A stretch of 64,000 nt of DNA, from NCBI GenBank assembly GCA_038363925.1, contig JAQQWL010000002.1, forward strand, positions 1,550,001-1,614,000, given 5' to 3'. A model generated the notes under the pieces. That model saw only the letters and a program-made list of their open reading frames with translations, made no database searches and was not told the origin of the DNA. Positions 10,734 through 22,825 of the stretch are shown here, one piece after another; position 1 is the first letter of the stretch, and every line of letters begins with the position of its first letter. Source of the DNA: Apiospora phragmitis (taxonomy: Eukaryota > Ascomycota > Sordariomycetes > Amphisphaeriales > Apiosporaceae). The position numbers and the translations under genes are program-made.

Positions 10734-13532
10734 CGAAACAGAAAAAGAAGGGCCATCTCCCTCCCATAGGGGGACAGGCTAAACATCGCCATGAGCGTCA
10801 TGACAAGTTCCATAGATCCCAGCAGCACGATAGACGTGTTTGGTCACAGTTGAATGCCCTGAAGGAGCCAGCCAAGATCAAGCACAAGTCGTATTTTGAA
10901 GCCGTCGACAACACGGAAAAGAAGAAGAAGCTTGAGTTCGAGGTAGTTTGAAGCCGCGCGAACCCGAGACATTGTACTCACCAGTCAACAGGTAACCACG
11001 GAGAAAGAGCCGCCGCCTGGCTTCGAGTTCGTCCCTACCGGGAACCCCGACCTGACTGCAGCATGCAAGGAAATGTCCCGAGAACAGGATGCTATGATCT
11101 TCATTGTCTCGGTACGTCTGGCGACGACCAATCACGGATCCATCACTAATACTACTGCGATATATACAGGACAGCAAGGACGTAAAGAATCTCGAGCATC
11201 ACATGCACCGCGCGGGGTACCATTTTAGACGAACGATCGTTGATGAGGCGCGCAAGACGCTGGAGCGAAATGGAATCAACCTACTTGCCGCTGTTCCCTT
11301 GCCTGGCGAACCCGAATCTATTCCCAAGTCCCAGCACGACATCAATATGCAAGCTGACGCTGTTCTGAGGGATCTCTTCCCGAGAATTCCGAATACTGAT
11401 CGCCAGGAGATCATTCTTCACGCTTTTCAAAAGGTTTGTAGGACCCCACTTCCCGTATTCATATGCTCGTGTCGCTCAACTCGAATTTTTTGTGTGAATT
11501 AGAACAGCAAGTTCAACGGCGAATACAAAGTTGGCATGGCCTCGGAGCTGCCACTGGCTCGTCGTGTCCAACTTGCTGCCCTAGCTCACATTAGGCACAC
11601 ACATACCCGGTATGACAAACTACTCAGAGAGACAACATGGGCCAATGCACGAAAGGCAGTCGAGCAGACCTGCCTAGATGTAATCGTCAAGTGGCGAGGA
11701 GATGAGGAGACTGGCCGTGACCAGCTTGATGAAATCCTCCGTGAGGTGATTGAAATCTCCGACAGCGAGGACGGTTCAGAGGATGAGAGTTCTGGCGCAG
11801 AAGCTGCGTCGGCTGCTATGCCTCCACCGGCCTTACCAAGGAACATGTCGCTTGCCCCTGAAAGCATACGCCTAGAACCTTCGCTTGCGGTAAGAGAGCA
11901 GCGACGTGATGCTTCACCGACTGAGCAAATGACACCGGGACAAATTAAAAGATTGACCCGGAAAGAGAGGAAGTCCGCCAGAAAGGCCCAGCGCTTTAGG
12001 AGATACGCTGCTGTTGCCGAAGGGTTTTCGAATGACCGCAACACTAACGAACAAGCTCGAAACCAGCCCAACGGTGTTCTCGCCCCTTCCCTTATGGATA
12101 GGGCACGCAGTGTTGCCCATCTTCAATCTGGCGTAGATCAAGGTGCCGTATCAGGCCCATTGGAAGTCGAGCAAGGCCAACACCAGCAACAGTCGGCGTT
12201 CATGCCAGACGCTCCACAGCTGGCCCCGAGCACACCCGTCGGACATGGAAACCGAAGTATCCCTGCCTTGACTAGGCACAACGGCGGTATTAACTATCAA
12301 CAACCATCCTCTGGTTTCATACGTGTTCGTGAGAGCACAGCGCCCAAAGTTGGGTCATTGGCTGATCGCCTGGCTAACGACCCTACACCTGTATCGCCGG
12401 TAAGACACAGCTTGGAAGACATGCTCCTGCCTTCCATAGAGCCGGTGTCGCCCAACAGACCCGTGAACCTTAACCAAGGCTTTCGTCCCTACCCTAGCGT
12501 TTCGCAATCTTTTGCGGACGCTCCCCGTGTTGTTTCTCGCACCGTTGTTCACGAACCAGTGGGCTATGCGCGCCGAGGGTCGCCAGTCTTTAATGGAGAT
12601 GTAGAGGATGCCTCCTCTAAGCGCCGGCGCATGCTGTCCCAGTATTCTGGAGATGCTCAAGCATTGTCCGATGCGGGCTTCATCCGCATAATTCGTGAAC
12701 CATCCCGTCCCGTTCAATACATGCCCGAGGGTCATGGTGATCCGTACCATGTAACCCCGGGCAGACATCTTCAGCGTCCTCGCTCTCCTATCGTCTATGC
12801 GGGGGATGCGGCTTATCCGACGCACGATGCTGGCCTTCCTAGGTCGAGGGCTAACCCGATCGTGGTCGACTCGCCCTATGGCGCTGGGAGAGGTGTAGAT
12901 GCGGGTGGGCCCCATTATGTCGGCAATGACAGACAAGCTCCACGGAGATTAGTTGCCCAGGACGCGCCTTTCCAGGAGGTTCGGCGCGTTTCCGGCGGCC
13001 CTCGGGTAGTCTACCTTGAAGATGAGCCAGCGCCACGCACGAGGCCATATGACGAAGTGCGTTCAGCACCCATTGCTCCGAACTATCGGTATGCTACTTC
13101 CCAGGACATGCAACCTGTAATGCGGCCACATGAAGCACCGGTATACAGAACGGTCTCTGCCGCTCATCATGATTACCCGCCTCATTCAGTAAATGAGCGA
13201 TATCACTCCCAATTCCCGGGCCCTGAACAGAGGGATATAGCGGGAAATGCCTCTCCGGGTCAACGAACCATCCTCCGCGATGTGTAAGTTGACAATCAGC
13301 TCAGCTGGCGCAAATTCGTCGTGGAAGCTAACGTGGAGACCATAGAACTTATGACACGACGAGAAATACGGAGCCTTATCATCAAGTCACAGCGCGAAGA
13401 GCAGCGGAGTACCATCCAGAGGAGTTGCGCTACAGACACAACGTTCCACCAGGTCATAATGTGGCTGCTGGAACACCTGCATTTGGACATCCTCCGCAAC
13501 ATCGACAACCTGTTCATGGTGGGCCATATTAA
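10730..13532 (+). CDS. DUF2293 domain protein with long disordered C-terminal tail
   Basis: Five exons: 10730-10942, 10992-11111, 11170-11433, 11503-13283 and 13346-13532, giving 854 residues. The N-terminus is Lys-rich (TKQKKKGH). The conserved globular part lies at about residues 70-290 and includes DLFPRIPNTDRQEII and PLARRVQLAALAHIRHTHTRYDKLL, the block I associate with DUF2293. Thereafter the protein is acidic then Pro/Arg/Ser-rich and probably disordered. Exon 4 appears to stop at 13287. However, GTAAGT at 13284 and an acceptor at 13345 splice to a further 187-nt exon. That exon has the same Pro/His/Arg-rich composition and ends at TAA 13530. The function of DUF2293 is not known to me; a nuclear or nucleic-acid role would be a guess from the basic N-terminus. 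Confidence 0.82.
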
Positions 13533-14220
13533 GCGCCGCTGCTTGCCTAAAATTTGCAAATTGCTATTAGGCAGCCAGTAATTCATGGAAGCCTCAATCT
13601 ACACGATTCAACGAAAACACATCTTGCAAAGCGCCGCTCTAAAGCGAGAGCGGACAGGGTCTCGTCACGGAAAGGCGAGAGAGTATGCATTGGGCTAGGC
13701 GTATATTGCATAATGGAGTTAGGAAGAGCTATTTTCTGTTTTTGATACCCATTGACTTTGGTTGTTCGCGTTACAAGCGACAGCATAGGCATTTCACAGG
13801 CATTTCATTGGCATTGGAATGGGAGTATTCAGCACAATATTCTGCATCTGCACGGGTTTCATTGCATGAAAGGCTAACATCAGCATGGTCATGAGCAGTA
13901 CCATCAGGGAGTTGTTGTATCTAGTAGATTTTGCCGCAGGGTCATTGAGCAGGACAAGCTCATACTGGAAAGAGTATAATTGTAAATATACAACACCATT
14001 ACCAAAGAATCCATGGTAGGCACGTATGGCGATGCTGTGTAAACCCAAGTCTATTACTACCTTGACATAACTTGAAAAGATGTTCAGTGTTGTTGACCTC
14101 GAGTACCCGATGGTATATCCATGCCAAATCAACCGCTATTCCCAGTGTGTCCCCTTTGAAAGCCAATATGCCCCGTTGAAATGACGCCCGATTAAATGCA
14201 ATAAAACGCACCTCCTTTCA
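13533..14220. other. Intergenic between convergent genes
   Basis: This holds the 3' regions of the DUF2293 gene and VPS20. It is AT-rich with no supported exon. Confidence 0.5.
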
Positions 14221-15049
14221 TCATGCAGGCAACGCCGCCCTTTCCCGCTGTGGCTCTTCTGACACGGCCGGTTCTTCTTCTGGTGCCGCCGGCTCGTGTC
14301 CAGGCACAACCGGTAGCGGCCCAGGGGTCGTCTCTTGCGGACCATTGACCTCCTTAGCTAGCCTCTCTAGCTCCTCTTCGACTTCGTCTTCGTCGTTATT
14401 CGATATACGCCCTCCTAGCATCTCGCTGATTTCCTATTTGGAAAGAAAAGAAAACAGGTTAGTCACATGCCCATTACTTGCAGACAAAGAAAAAGGAGGT
14501 AGGGGGTCGACGCTCACATTCTGGTAGGCAATGGCGTCGGCCGTCTCGCCCATGAGCTTCTCGACCTTGTCGATGCCGCCCATCTCGGCGTGGATCTCCT
14601 TGAGGACGTTGCTGCCCTGCTGCAGGCCGAAGACGATGTCCTTCTGGATCTGGGCGAACTCGACGTTGCGCGTCAGCTGCTCGAGCTGCTCGAGCTGCGC
14701 GTCTGTCTGGGCCAGCAGCGACTCCTGGTACTTCTTGCGGCGCAGCGCCAGCAGCGCGCGCTTCTTGTCTCCGTTGGCCAGGCATTGCCGTGCGATCTCC
14801 GTCTCCTTCTGGGTCAGGACTTCGATGCGCCGTTGGTACTGGTGGAGCTTGTCGCGCTGGTTCTTGAGGTCGAGGATCGCCCTGTGCGGAAAGGGGGAGG
14901 GGACATGTTAGTAATGAATGAATTATTCCGTCACTGTGGAAGAAGAGCTGTATAGGATGAGGGGAGAGAGGAAGGCTGAGAGGCGAAAATGCGGTCGGGA
15001 TTGCTTCGTACTTGTCTTGCGCCGTTATGCGGCTCGGAGTGTTGCCCAT
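14221..15049 (-). CDS. VPS20: VPS20, ESCRT-III initiating subunit (CHMP6 family)
   Basis: Three minus-strand exons: 15049-15012, 14881-14518 and 14433-14221, giving 204 residues. It starts MGNTPSRIT. The Gly at position 2 followed by small polar residues fits the N-myristoylation signal known for Vps20/CHMP6. The Snf7 core follows: a basic helical hairpin (DQ..KLHQYQRRIEVL, ARQCLANGDKKRALLALRRKKYQ) and the acidic ESEEL-type C-terminal half (ISEMLGG, then DEDEVEEELERL). This ends in a MIM-like region and a Pro/Glu tail. The protein acts at endosomal membranes, linking ESCRT-II to Snf7 polymerisation for multivesicular body sorting. The 12-codon first exon is needed for the myristoylated start. 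Long antisense and alternative-frame ORFs here are shadows. Confidence 0.93.
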
Positions 15050-15999
15050 TTCGCCCTCCTGTTGTCCCTTATGTACAACGTGCCGGTGTTTCGGATCCTG
15101 AAAAGCGCATTGCCTTCCCTCGGTTATGATAGATGAGCCCCGGCGACCCAATGGTTAGAGTCGCAAGTTATGGTGTGGTATGGCATGTATCATTTATTGA
15201 AGAATAAGATAAGATGTAGGCTTCAAGATAGACTTGGTGCTGCCGCTGGCTGTTCGTCATCAGACAGGTGCATGTGGGCTAACCTACTGGGGGCCCGGTT
15301 ATCTGGGGGGGCAGAAGCACTAAACTCGCCTGGAACCTGGGAGGTTGCTAGGGGGAGGTACCGCTACCTTCAATCGTACTGTCACTTTAGCATGCGCTCG
15401 TTCGATAAGATAAGAAACGCACTTTGTACGGTACGTTTGAGTAACAGAGAAACCTTGGCCAGCTAGCCCCGGTTCAGATTAGCGCTTGACTTTTTATTAA
15501 GTCCAAGGCCTCTCAAAGATCTACATTTGAGGATAGGACTGCAGATGTAGGAAAGAAGACGTTGAATTTTCTGGCGTTTATAAGAGAATATCCGAACATC
15601 GAGGATAGGACCCCATAAATTCGGACAGCTGTTTGAGCTAAGAATGCTGCCTTGAACCAACTTTCGTTACTTCGGCTTGAAGCCATTTATTTCGCGGACT
15701 TGCGAGTCGGAGCAGATATCACAGGAATTTTCTGTAGGTAGGTTCAAAGCTCCCATAGCCATGCCACACATGCTATGCGCCTCATGAGGTCCCGACTATT
15801 GGTCATGCCAACTGTGACGGATTTCCAAGTGCTTATCGATTTGCATACGAGTCACTCTCATATTGATATACATCTAATACGTTCCCAGATCTTCGACATA
15901 TACTGGGTTATTCAACCTAGCTACCACCACATACGAGAGACAGGCATCTTCCTCTCACCACATATCACTGTAGACGGCTAGCACGCCCGCCTACAGACA
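15050..15999. other. Intergenic, divergent promoter region of VPS20 and RIX7
   Basis: No coding exon is supported. The region should hold both promoters. Confidence 0.5.
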
Positions 16000-18289
16000 A
16001 TGCCTCCCCGCTTGGTCCAACGTTTGGACCGCGATGTCTACCAGATTCTCCGGAAGCTTGAGGATGATCATGAGCGCAACAGTAGCAAGCCGGCAAAGTT
16101 CACTATCGATGGCGTGTATAACATGATCAAGAAGTCAAACTCCAGCGTAGCCCGTGAGAAGAAGAGGCCGCTAGAAGACTCCGTTGAACGTGTCCTGAGA
16201 TTTCGCAAGGAGGAGCGCTCCGAACTTGACGAAGATGAGACCATGGAAGATACGCCAGCCGAACCGCCTACGCCCAAGGTAATTATGGTTATCTACCTTC
16301 CATGCATACCGTTCAACGAACTAACCTCAAGCATACCAGCAGACAAATCCTTCTTTGATGAATAAGCAGATTGCAAAGTCCTGGAATGTCGCCAGGAGAG
16401 AAAGGGCATCGTCACCAGAGGCAACAGTTGAATCGTCTATTAGCATGAACGAACGGCTTCCCAATGGCGAGCCTAAGCTGAAGCGGCGCAGAGCCGAGAA
16501 AACAGAGAAGGACCGGACACCACCTACTGGATTATCCCTTTTCAACCTGGGAGGCATGGATGATGCAATTGAACAGTTGGTCCGCCACGTTGCTCGTCCA
16601 ATTGTGCGGGCAAAGAAATGGATGGAAAAGGCCAAGGGCGCAGAACCAACGCGGGGCGTACTGCTCCATGGTCCACCTGGTTGCGGAAAGACGGTGCTTG
16701 CGAACACATTCGCCGCGGAATTGGGCATCCCCTTTATTCCTGTGTCGGCCCCGTCGTTGGTGGCCGGCATGTCTGGCGAATCCGAGAAACAGATCCGAAA
16801 CCTTTACGAGGAGGCCAAGAGCCTCGCCCCTTGTCTAGTCTTCATCGATGAGATTGACGCCATCATGGGCAAGCGCGACAATGCCCAGCGGGAAATGGAG
16901 AAGCGTATAGTCGCCCAGATGCTTACTTGCATGGACGAACTGAGCCTGGAGAAGACAGGGGGGAAGGCAGTGGTCACTATCGCGGCTACCAATCGGCCGG
17001 ACAGTATCGACCCTGCTTTGCGACGCGCCGGAAGATTCAACCTGGAAATCAACATTGGCGTGCCGAATGAGCTGTCACGCATCCAGATTCTCAAGGCTCT
17101 AACGAAGAATTACAACCTGGCCGAGGACGTGGATTTGACCGCCCTCGCCAAGCTTACACCTGGTTTTGTGGGTGCCGACTTACAAGACGTCGTATCTCAG
17201 GCAGTGTCTGATATGCTCGAGCGTGCCGACGAGTCTCGGATCCAGAAGGCTATGGAGGAGATACCAGCCCCTGAAGATGGTTTTGTTGAAGCCACGCCGA
17301 AAATGAAGTTTTTGAAGCACCAGCTATCTGCTCTAAAGTCATTGTTCGACGACACAGATTTCGAAGACGATGAAAGCTACTTGGTGTCGCAGCAACACCT
17401 GCTGGACGCAATTGCGAGAGTCCAGCCTTCTGCCAAAAGAGAAGGATTCAGCACAATACCGGATACAACGTGGGAACAGGTGGGAGCCCTCAAGGCGGTA
17501 CAGAAAGAGCTCAGCCTGGCGATTATTCGACCGATTGATACCCCTGAGCTTTTCTCCCGAGTTGGCTGGCGCTCACCATCAGGCGTCTTACTTTGGGGAC
17601 CCCCTGGTTGTGGAAAGACCCTGCTCGCAAAGGCCGTCGCAAACGAGGCCAAGGCGAATTTCATCTCCATCAAGGGTCCGGAATTGCTCAACAAATTCGT
17701 CGGAGAGTCTGAGCGTGCTGTGCGTCAAGTTTTCACTCGCGCCCGCTCCTCGGCGCCCTGTATTCTCTTCTTCGATGAGCTGGACGCTTTGGTGCCGAAG
17801 CGTGGGGACGCTATTGCTGAATCAAGTGCCCGCGTTGTCAACATGCTTCTGACGGAGCTGGACGGCATGAACAGCCGGGCTGGCGTCTACATCATTGGCG
17901 CCACCAACCGACCAGACATGATCGACCCTGCCATCCTGCGTCCCGGACGTCTTGGAAACAACATCTTCGTCGACCTGCCCGATGAGGACGGCCTTGCCGA
18001 GATCCTCAAGACGCGCATCAGAACGGTCTTGCCCGAGTCGACCCAAGAACAGCTCGACGCTCTCGATCCCGTGGCGCGCGATCCCCGATGCCGAGGCTTC
18101 AGCGGTGCGGATATCGAGAACCTGCACATCGCTGCTGCCAAGGCTGCTGTGGAGCGCTGGGATGAGGACAAGGGCACTATTGAAATTATCCGCGCAGACT
18201 GGGACGTGGCTCTGTCGAAGATCAAGCCGTCGGTCTCTGAGAAGAGTGCTGAGCATTTCAGGAGGCTGCAAAACAAGGGTTGGAATTAG
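16000..18289 (+). CDS. RIX7: RIX7 (NVL-type) AAA ATPase for 60S ribosome biogenesis
   Basis: Two exons: 16000-16278 and 16340-18289, giving 742 residues. The N-terminal domain ([14 protein letters not shown], then [27 protein letters not shown]) matches the NVL/Rix7 type rather than Cdc48. Two AAA modules follow. D1 has Walker A GPPGCGKT near residue 204, Walker [11 protein letters not shown] and [19 protein letters not shown]2 has GPPGCGKT near residue 513, FFDELDAL, and [19 protein letters not shown]. Rix7 is a nucleolar/nuclear hexameric unfoldase that strips factors from pre-60S particles. The splice acceptor reads CAGCAG, so either AG could be used, adding or removing one Gln. Both Walker motifs and both arginine-finger regions look intact. 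Confidence 0.95.
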
Positions 18290-20707
18290 ACAGCAAGTCA
18301 CTAGGCTAAGAAAACAGCATCAAATTGGACAAAACCGGGCAAATTTTAGATCACATCTTGTTGAAAGGCCATTATAGAATATACCTATTACATGTTATAC
18401 AGTATTACAGTCGGTCAGACAGCTAAAGAGGGACAACACATCCCACAAATACCAAGAAGAAGACCCGCGCAGGGGGACAGCCATACCCCGAAGACTATAA
18501 ACAAACAGCATGTCTGGTCCTTCCATTTTGCTTGTTATCACAAGTGCCAGAGGAAGGATATGAATGCGCAGAATGACTACAAGTAAAGTCATGCCACCTT
18601 GTGGCCGGTTGGTGGTGGCCAGCGCCAGTAAGGCCCAGTCTTAAACCCCAAGGCTGCCGGTAAACCGGCTACATACGACAACAGGATATACTCAGCTATG
18701 AGCTGACTGATGGCGCAGGTTCATGAACAAGGGGACGGTCGTTGGCATCCGGCCACTTCGGTCTTTAAGCGGTTGGGAGTTCTGCCTGAATACAAGCAGC
18801 AAAGTATTCCCTTGCTCTTCTTGATAGTTGACGATGTCAGGGTTGCTTGGAATTAACTCAGATAAGCCCCCTCTCCCTCCATTTTCAGGTAATTGTCATC
18901 GTCAGACTCCTCTTCGGCCTGGTTTTGGCCTCTGGAAGACGTTGGAATCACCGAGGAAAAGGCGCAGTGGTGATGCAGACTCCAGAAACGAGTTAAGAAA
19001 GATGGGTGTGAAAGGTTTCTGCAGTATGTCGTGAACAAGTTAGAACTGCCATGTATGTGTAGGTTAGTATATAGGGCAACGGGTTATGTATATATGTGTA
19101 TGACTACATTACTTCTATATCCTTATCATTGCTATTGCTGCTTAGGTCTCTTGTCGGCCCTCCTGCCTGCAAAAGGATGGGAGACCAAGTATATATACTA
19201 GAACTGGACATCTTTGAGAATTTAATTCTGGTCTTACGCTCCTTCTCATTATCTCTCCTGTGGCTACCTTCGCAGCAAATGCGAACCGCGAGTTGAACAT
19301 CATACTGGCGATTATGATGAGGCCGAGGAGCTTCAGTAGGAGAGAGAGGAACAACCAAAGGCGAGGAGGGGGTGACGAGTAAGAAAGAAGACGGAATAGA
19401 AAAGGAAAAGAGGAAAAAGATTTGCCGCGGCCGCAGCAATGCTTCCCAGATTTTCTACGAACATCAAGTCGCCCATTAAGGGAGGAGCGGATCCCAGCCT
19501 CGGGTGCCCTTTCTCAGGGATGAACGCCTACTCTACTCCAGGAGCGGGAAGTCCGTCATCACATTAAACCAAGTCTCACACTATTACAACTGCACCAAAC
19601 GGCCCAGGTTTGCTCGGGACTGTTGGAAGTCATTTGTTCTATTAGGCATTATGAATGGGGTGTAGCCAGGCCAGACCTTGCCCTCACCTAGACGTCACGC
19701 TGCAAGTCGTGAAATATTGCAGTCCCTGAGGGGATCGCCACGTATGAATGCCTCTGGATACCAGCTGAATAAGGACGACCTGTTGGATAGCCTCCTTGGG
19801 ATATTTGAACCAAGACCAGCCTGGGAGTTGGGCCGCAGAGGGCGGACGACATCCGTCTTAAACTTAACCTCGTGCGTGTCATAGCCGTTTAGGTCGGTCA
19901 GCTGCCACCAAGCGCTACGACCATCATGACGGTGTAATTCGATAAAGTGTGAGTACGTATCCGTTCAACGGCGGAGACGAGAGTTGTACATATTAATAGT
20001 ATAAGCAGGTGGCTATCAAGCCTCGCTTTGATTATCTCACACCGTTAATACAGTTTCGTGATTATGCGTCATGGAAATTCCAATAACCCAAGTTTGATAT
20101 GCTTACCTAAGGTAACATCGCAAAAGGGGCGCGACTCAAGACCAGCGGCAGACGATCTACTCCCATTCCGTAGTAGTTGGACACTACTGCACAAGTTAGA
20201 ACAAGCATTATTCCTCCGCATTATCTCGTCTGAAACTGCATTTAGAAATTCCTTATGCATCCTCGGCATGTATCGGATATCTGTCGGGAACATGGCAGAA
20301 ATTTCAGGTCGTCTGATAGGCCATGGGTAACGAACCACGGCAGCATGTAGATCACGGCCGTAACAAAAGTCGCATATTCGAAGGTCATTTCACATGCCAT
20401 GTCACTGTCGGGAGAAGTCGACAAATTTTGAGCAGAGATAAGTCGACGCCAAGTTCAATTAAAGGACCTAACGATCATGTCTACAATCCAATGCTTCCAC
20501 CCCAGCTAAACCTTGGTGTGGCCATGAACTCCCAGCAAACCCAAAATGTAATCAAAGGGGAGTCTTTCTTTCGCGAAGTATAGGAACGATTGCACCAACG
20601 GGGCGCCAGAACGGTCTATTTCTATAATACACTGTTGGCCAATCCGTCGTCGTCTATGATGTGGTCTTTATCGTTACACGTGATGCTGATAGCGCAGGAG
20701 GAGGCGC
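18290..20707. other. Intergenic, 2.4 kb, no gene supported
   Basis: This lies between the convergent ends of RIX7 and CYC1. All open frames are short, distributed on both strands and without motifs. It may include long 3' UTRs or an unrecognised small or non-coding gene, but I see no positive evidence. Confidence 0.45.
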
Positions 20708-21521
20708 TTATTTAGTGGACTCCTTGAGGAAACTGTGGACGGCGCGTTAGTCATATGGGCCAATATGCAATGCTGGCCAGAGTAGGCATGGTGGAGCTTA
20801 CGTGATGAGGTCGTTTCGGTCCTTCTCCTTCTTGAGACCACCGAAGGCCATCTTGGTACCGGGGATGTACTTCTTGGGGTTCTCGAGGTACTCGAACAGA
20901 GTGTTCTCCTCCCAGGTGACACCCTTTTGCTTGTTGGCGTCGGTGTAAGAGAAGCCGTCGACCTGGCCAGACTTGCGGCCGAAGAGACCGTGCAGAGCAG
21001 GGCCGACCTTGTTGCCCTCACCCTCCTTCAGGGTGTGGCACTGAGCGCAACGGGTCTTGAAGAGACCGGCACCCTTCTTGGCATCACCTGCAGTAAGAAT
21101 GTGTGTTAGCGCCGACTGCTTTTGGCAAATGAGGTAACGTTTGTACTCTGAATCCGAAGAGAAGATGGCTGCTGTTGTCGTTGTGTCCATCCTCCGGTTC
21201 GCCCGGCAAGCCCCACGAGCATACACCATAGGCATCTTCCAAGTCGGGTGACAGATGTATCTCGCCTCGACTCAGATAAAATACCGCAGGCGAAGCTCGG
21301 AAGGCCTCGCAGGGCGTATGCTCGAGGTACGACAGGCAAACAACAGGCGATCGATGGGCGAACGGTGGCTGCTTGATCGCGAAGAGTGAATCGATGTCTG
21401 CCCGGAAGACAGGCGCTCAATGGCTTCGTAGCGGTGGCAACCGGTTCTCGATCAAGCGGCAAGGGGGGTGACAATGATATCGCAACAGGGAGAGTGATGA
21501 CCTACCAGCAGAGAAACCCAT
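20708..21521 (-). CDS. CYC1: Cytochrome c
   Basis: Three minus-strand exons: 21521-21506 (16 nt), 21087-20802 and 20732-20708 (25 nt), giving 108 residues, the usual fungal length. The haem attachment motif CAQCH follows [10 protein letters not shown], and the distal Met ligand lies in [19 protein letters not shown] closes the C-terminus. The protein shuttles electrons between complexes III and IV in the mitochondrial intermembrane space. The first exon encodes only MGFSA plus one base of Gly. It is followed by a 418-bp intron, much longer than other introns here. The 25-nt last exon supplies the C-terminal helix end. No defects are seen. Confidence 0.97.
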
Positions 21522-22825
21522 TTTGAGAGATGTGGTAGCGTGAAGCTGAAGTGTATTAGGGATTAAAGAAGGTGAGGTTGGTGACTGTTGTTCAAGAGAG
21601 GTTGTTTGTATGGCTGAGGAGTGAATGGGAATCCAGGAGAAGAAAAAGTCGGAATGCTGAGCGCAATGCAGGATTTATTATGGCAGCCGGGATTTTTCTT
21701 GGTTCGGTTGACCTGGACAGCGAAAAGGCAAGGTACAGCACACTTTCTGATTTAGCTATGACGCTTCCAGCCACGAGACACAAGCTAGAGTGGCTCCCCT
21801 TTCCGCTGGAAATGGAGCGCACTGGAGCCCTCCCTCACCAATCACGTTCGCAGCAATGGTCAGTTTTGGCCAGTAGCCGGTTAGCCCAGGCTCGTCGCAA
21901 GAGTTTTTTTCTCTTCCGAGATCAGCCGGTCTTTCTCAGCCACACTTCTTACTAAGCGGAGTAGCGAGCGGCTTCTTATTATTATTAGATCCAACTTGAC
22001 ATTTCTGTCGTCTGGTCCCAGTCAAGATAGAGTTTCAAGGGATCTACCAATCCGTTCCGCGGCGAGTCAACAGTTTTCGATGCACATGATATTCGGCCAA
22101 GGCAAGAAACGCATTTTCGGAATGGACTTTTCTCTGGCATTCTGCGCCACACGTCTGGCCACACAAACTAACGAAGCTAGGCTGTCAAGGAAGACGATCG
22201 GTGATCCCCGGACAAGAAGGTCCCACTTCCCGGAAGCCTGGATTGACCGCTCCGTTACGGGTCTGTTCGGAAAGGCAAATGGAAGTTCGGTAGACTGGAA
22301 CCCTCAACTGACTTGCATTTGCTGCATTGACCCCGTGAGTGACGAAAACGAGGAACGCCGTCTTCAAAGCGCGCTAAGGCGACGAGGGCTTAAAAAAGAC
22401 TTGAGCCAACCGAACGCGGGTTCCGATTTTTAATTACTGGTTGGATGTTGGAAACAAGCAAGCCTACAAGCGTCTGCCCGCATCCAACAGTCTGCTGAGG
22501 TAAGCTGGGAAAGTCGGCAGCTTCCCTGCATAGCAAATCTGCTTGCCATTGTAGCTCTCCCCAAACTAGCCAATAGCAATCTACTCGAAAATGAGGTCTG
22601 CATTCAACATTCATGCGTAACGCGACATATCGTCTGTTTTGCAAGGAAGGGTGACTCAATTGCCAATGTCGAATGTCAATAAACGAAACTTTTCAATTGC
22701 TATAAACAGGTCGTGAACCCTGCTCAGATTGACCTGAGGGGCCGATTCCCTCATCCCCAGCTCATCCCACCTTTTTTTTTTGCTGGTGGTGTTGACGGGG
22801 CAAGAGCTACTATTCACATCCCACC
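21522..22825. other. Intergenic, divergent promoter region
   Basis: This lies between cytochrome c and a putative mitochondrial membrane protein, which diverge. The plus frame at 21996-22433 has no recognisable content and is not called. Confidence 0.45.

Noticed and set aside
14474..15151. 225-codon minus-strand frame at VPS20
   Set aside because: It is a different frame of the same strand; VPS20 exons with conserved Snf7 sequence explain the region.
16338..16342. Possible alternative splicing at the RIX7 CAGCAG acceptor
   Set aside because: NAGNAG acceptors are common and would change only one Gln; not worth a separate finding.
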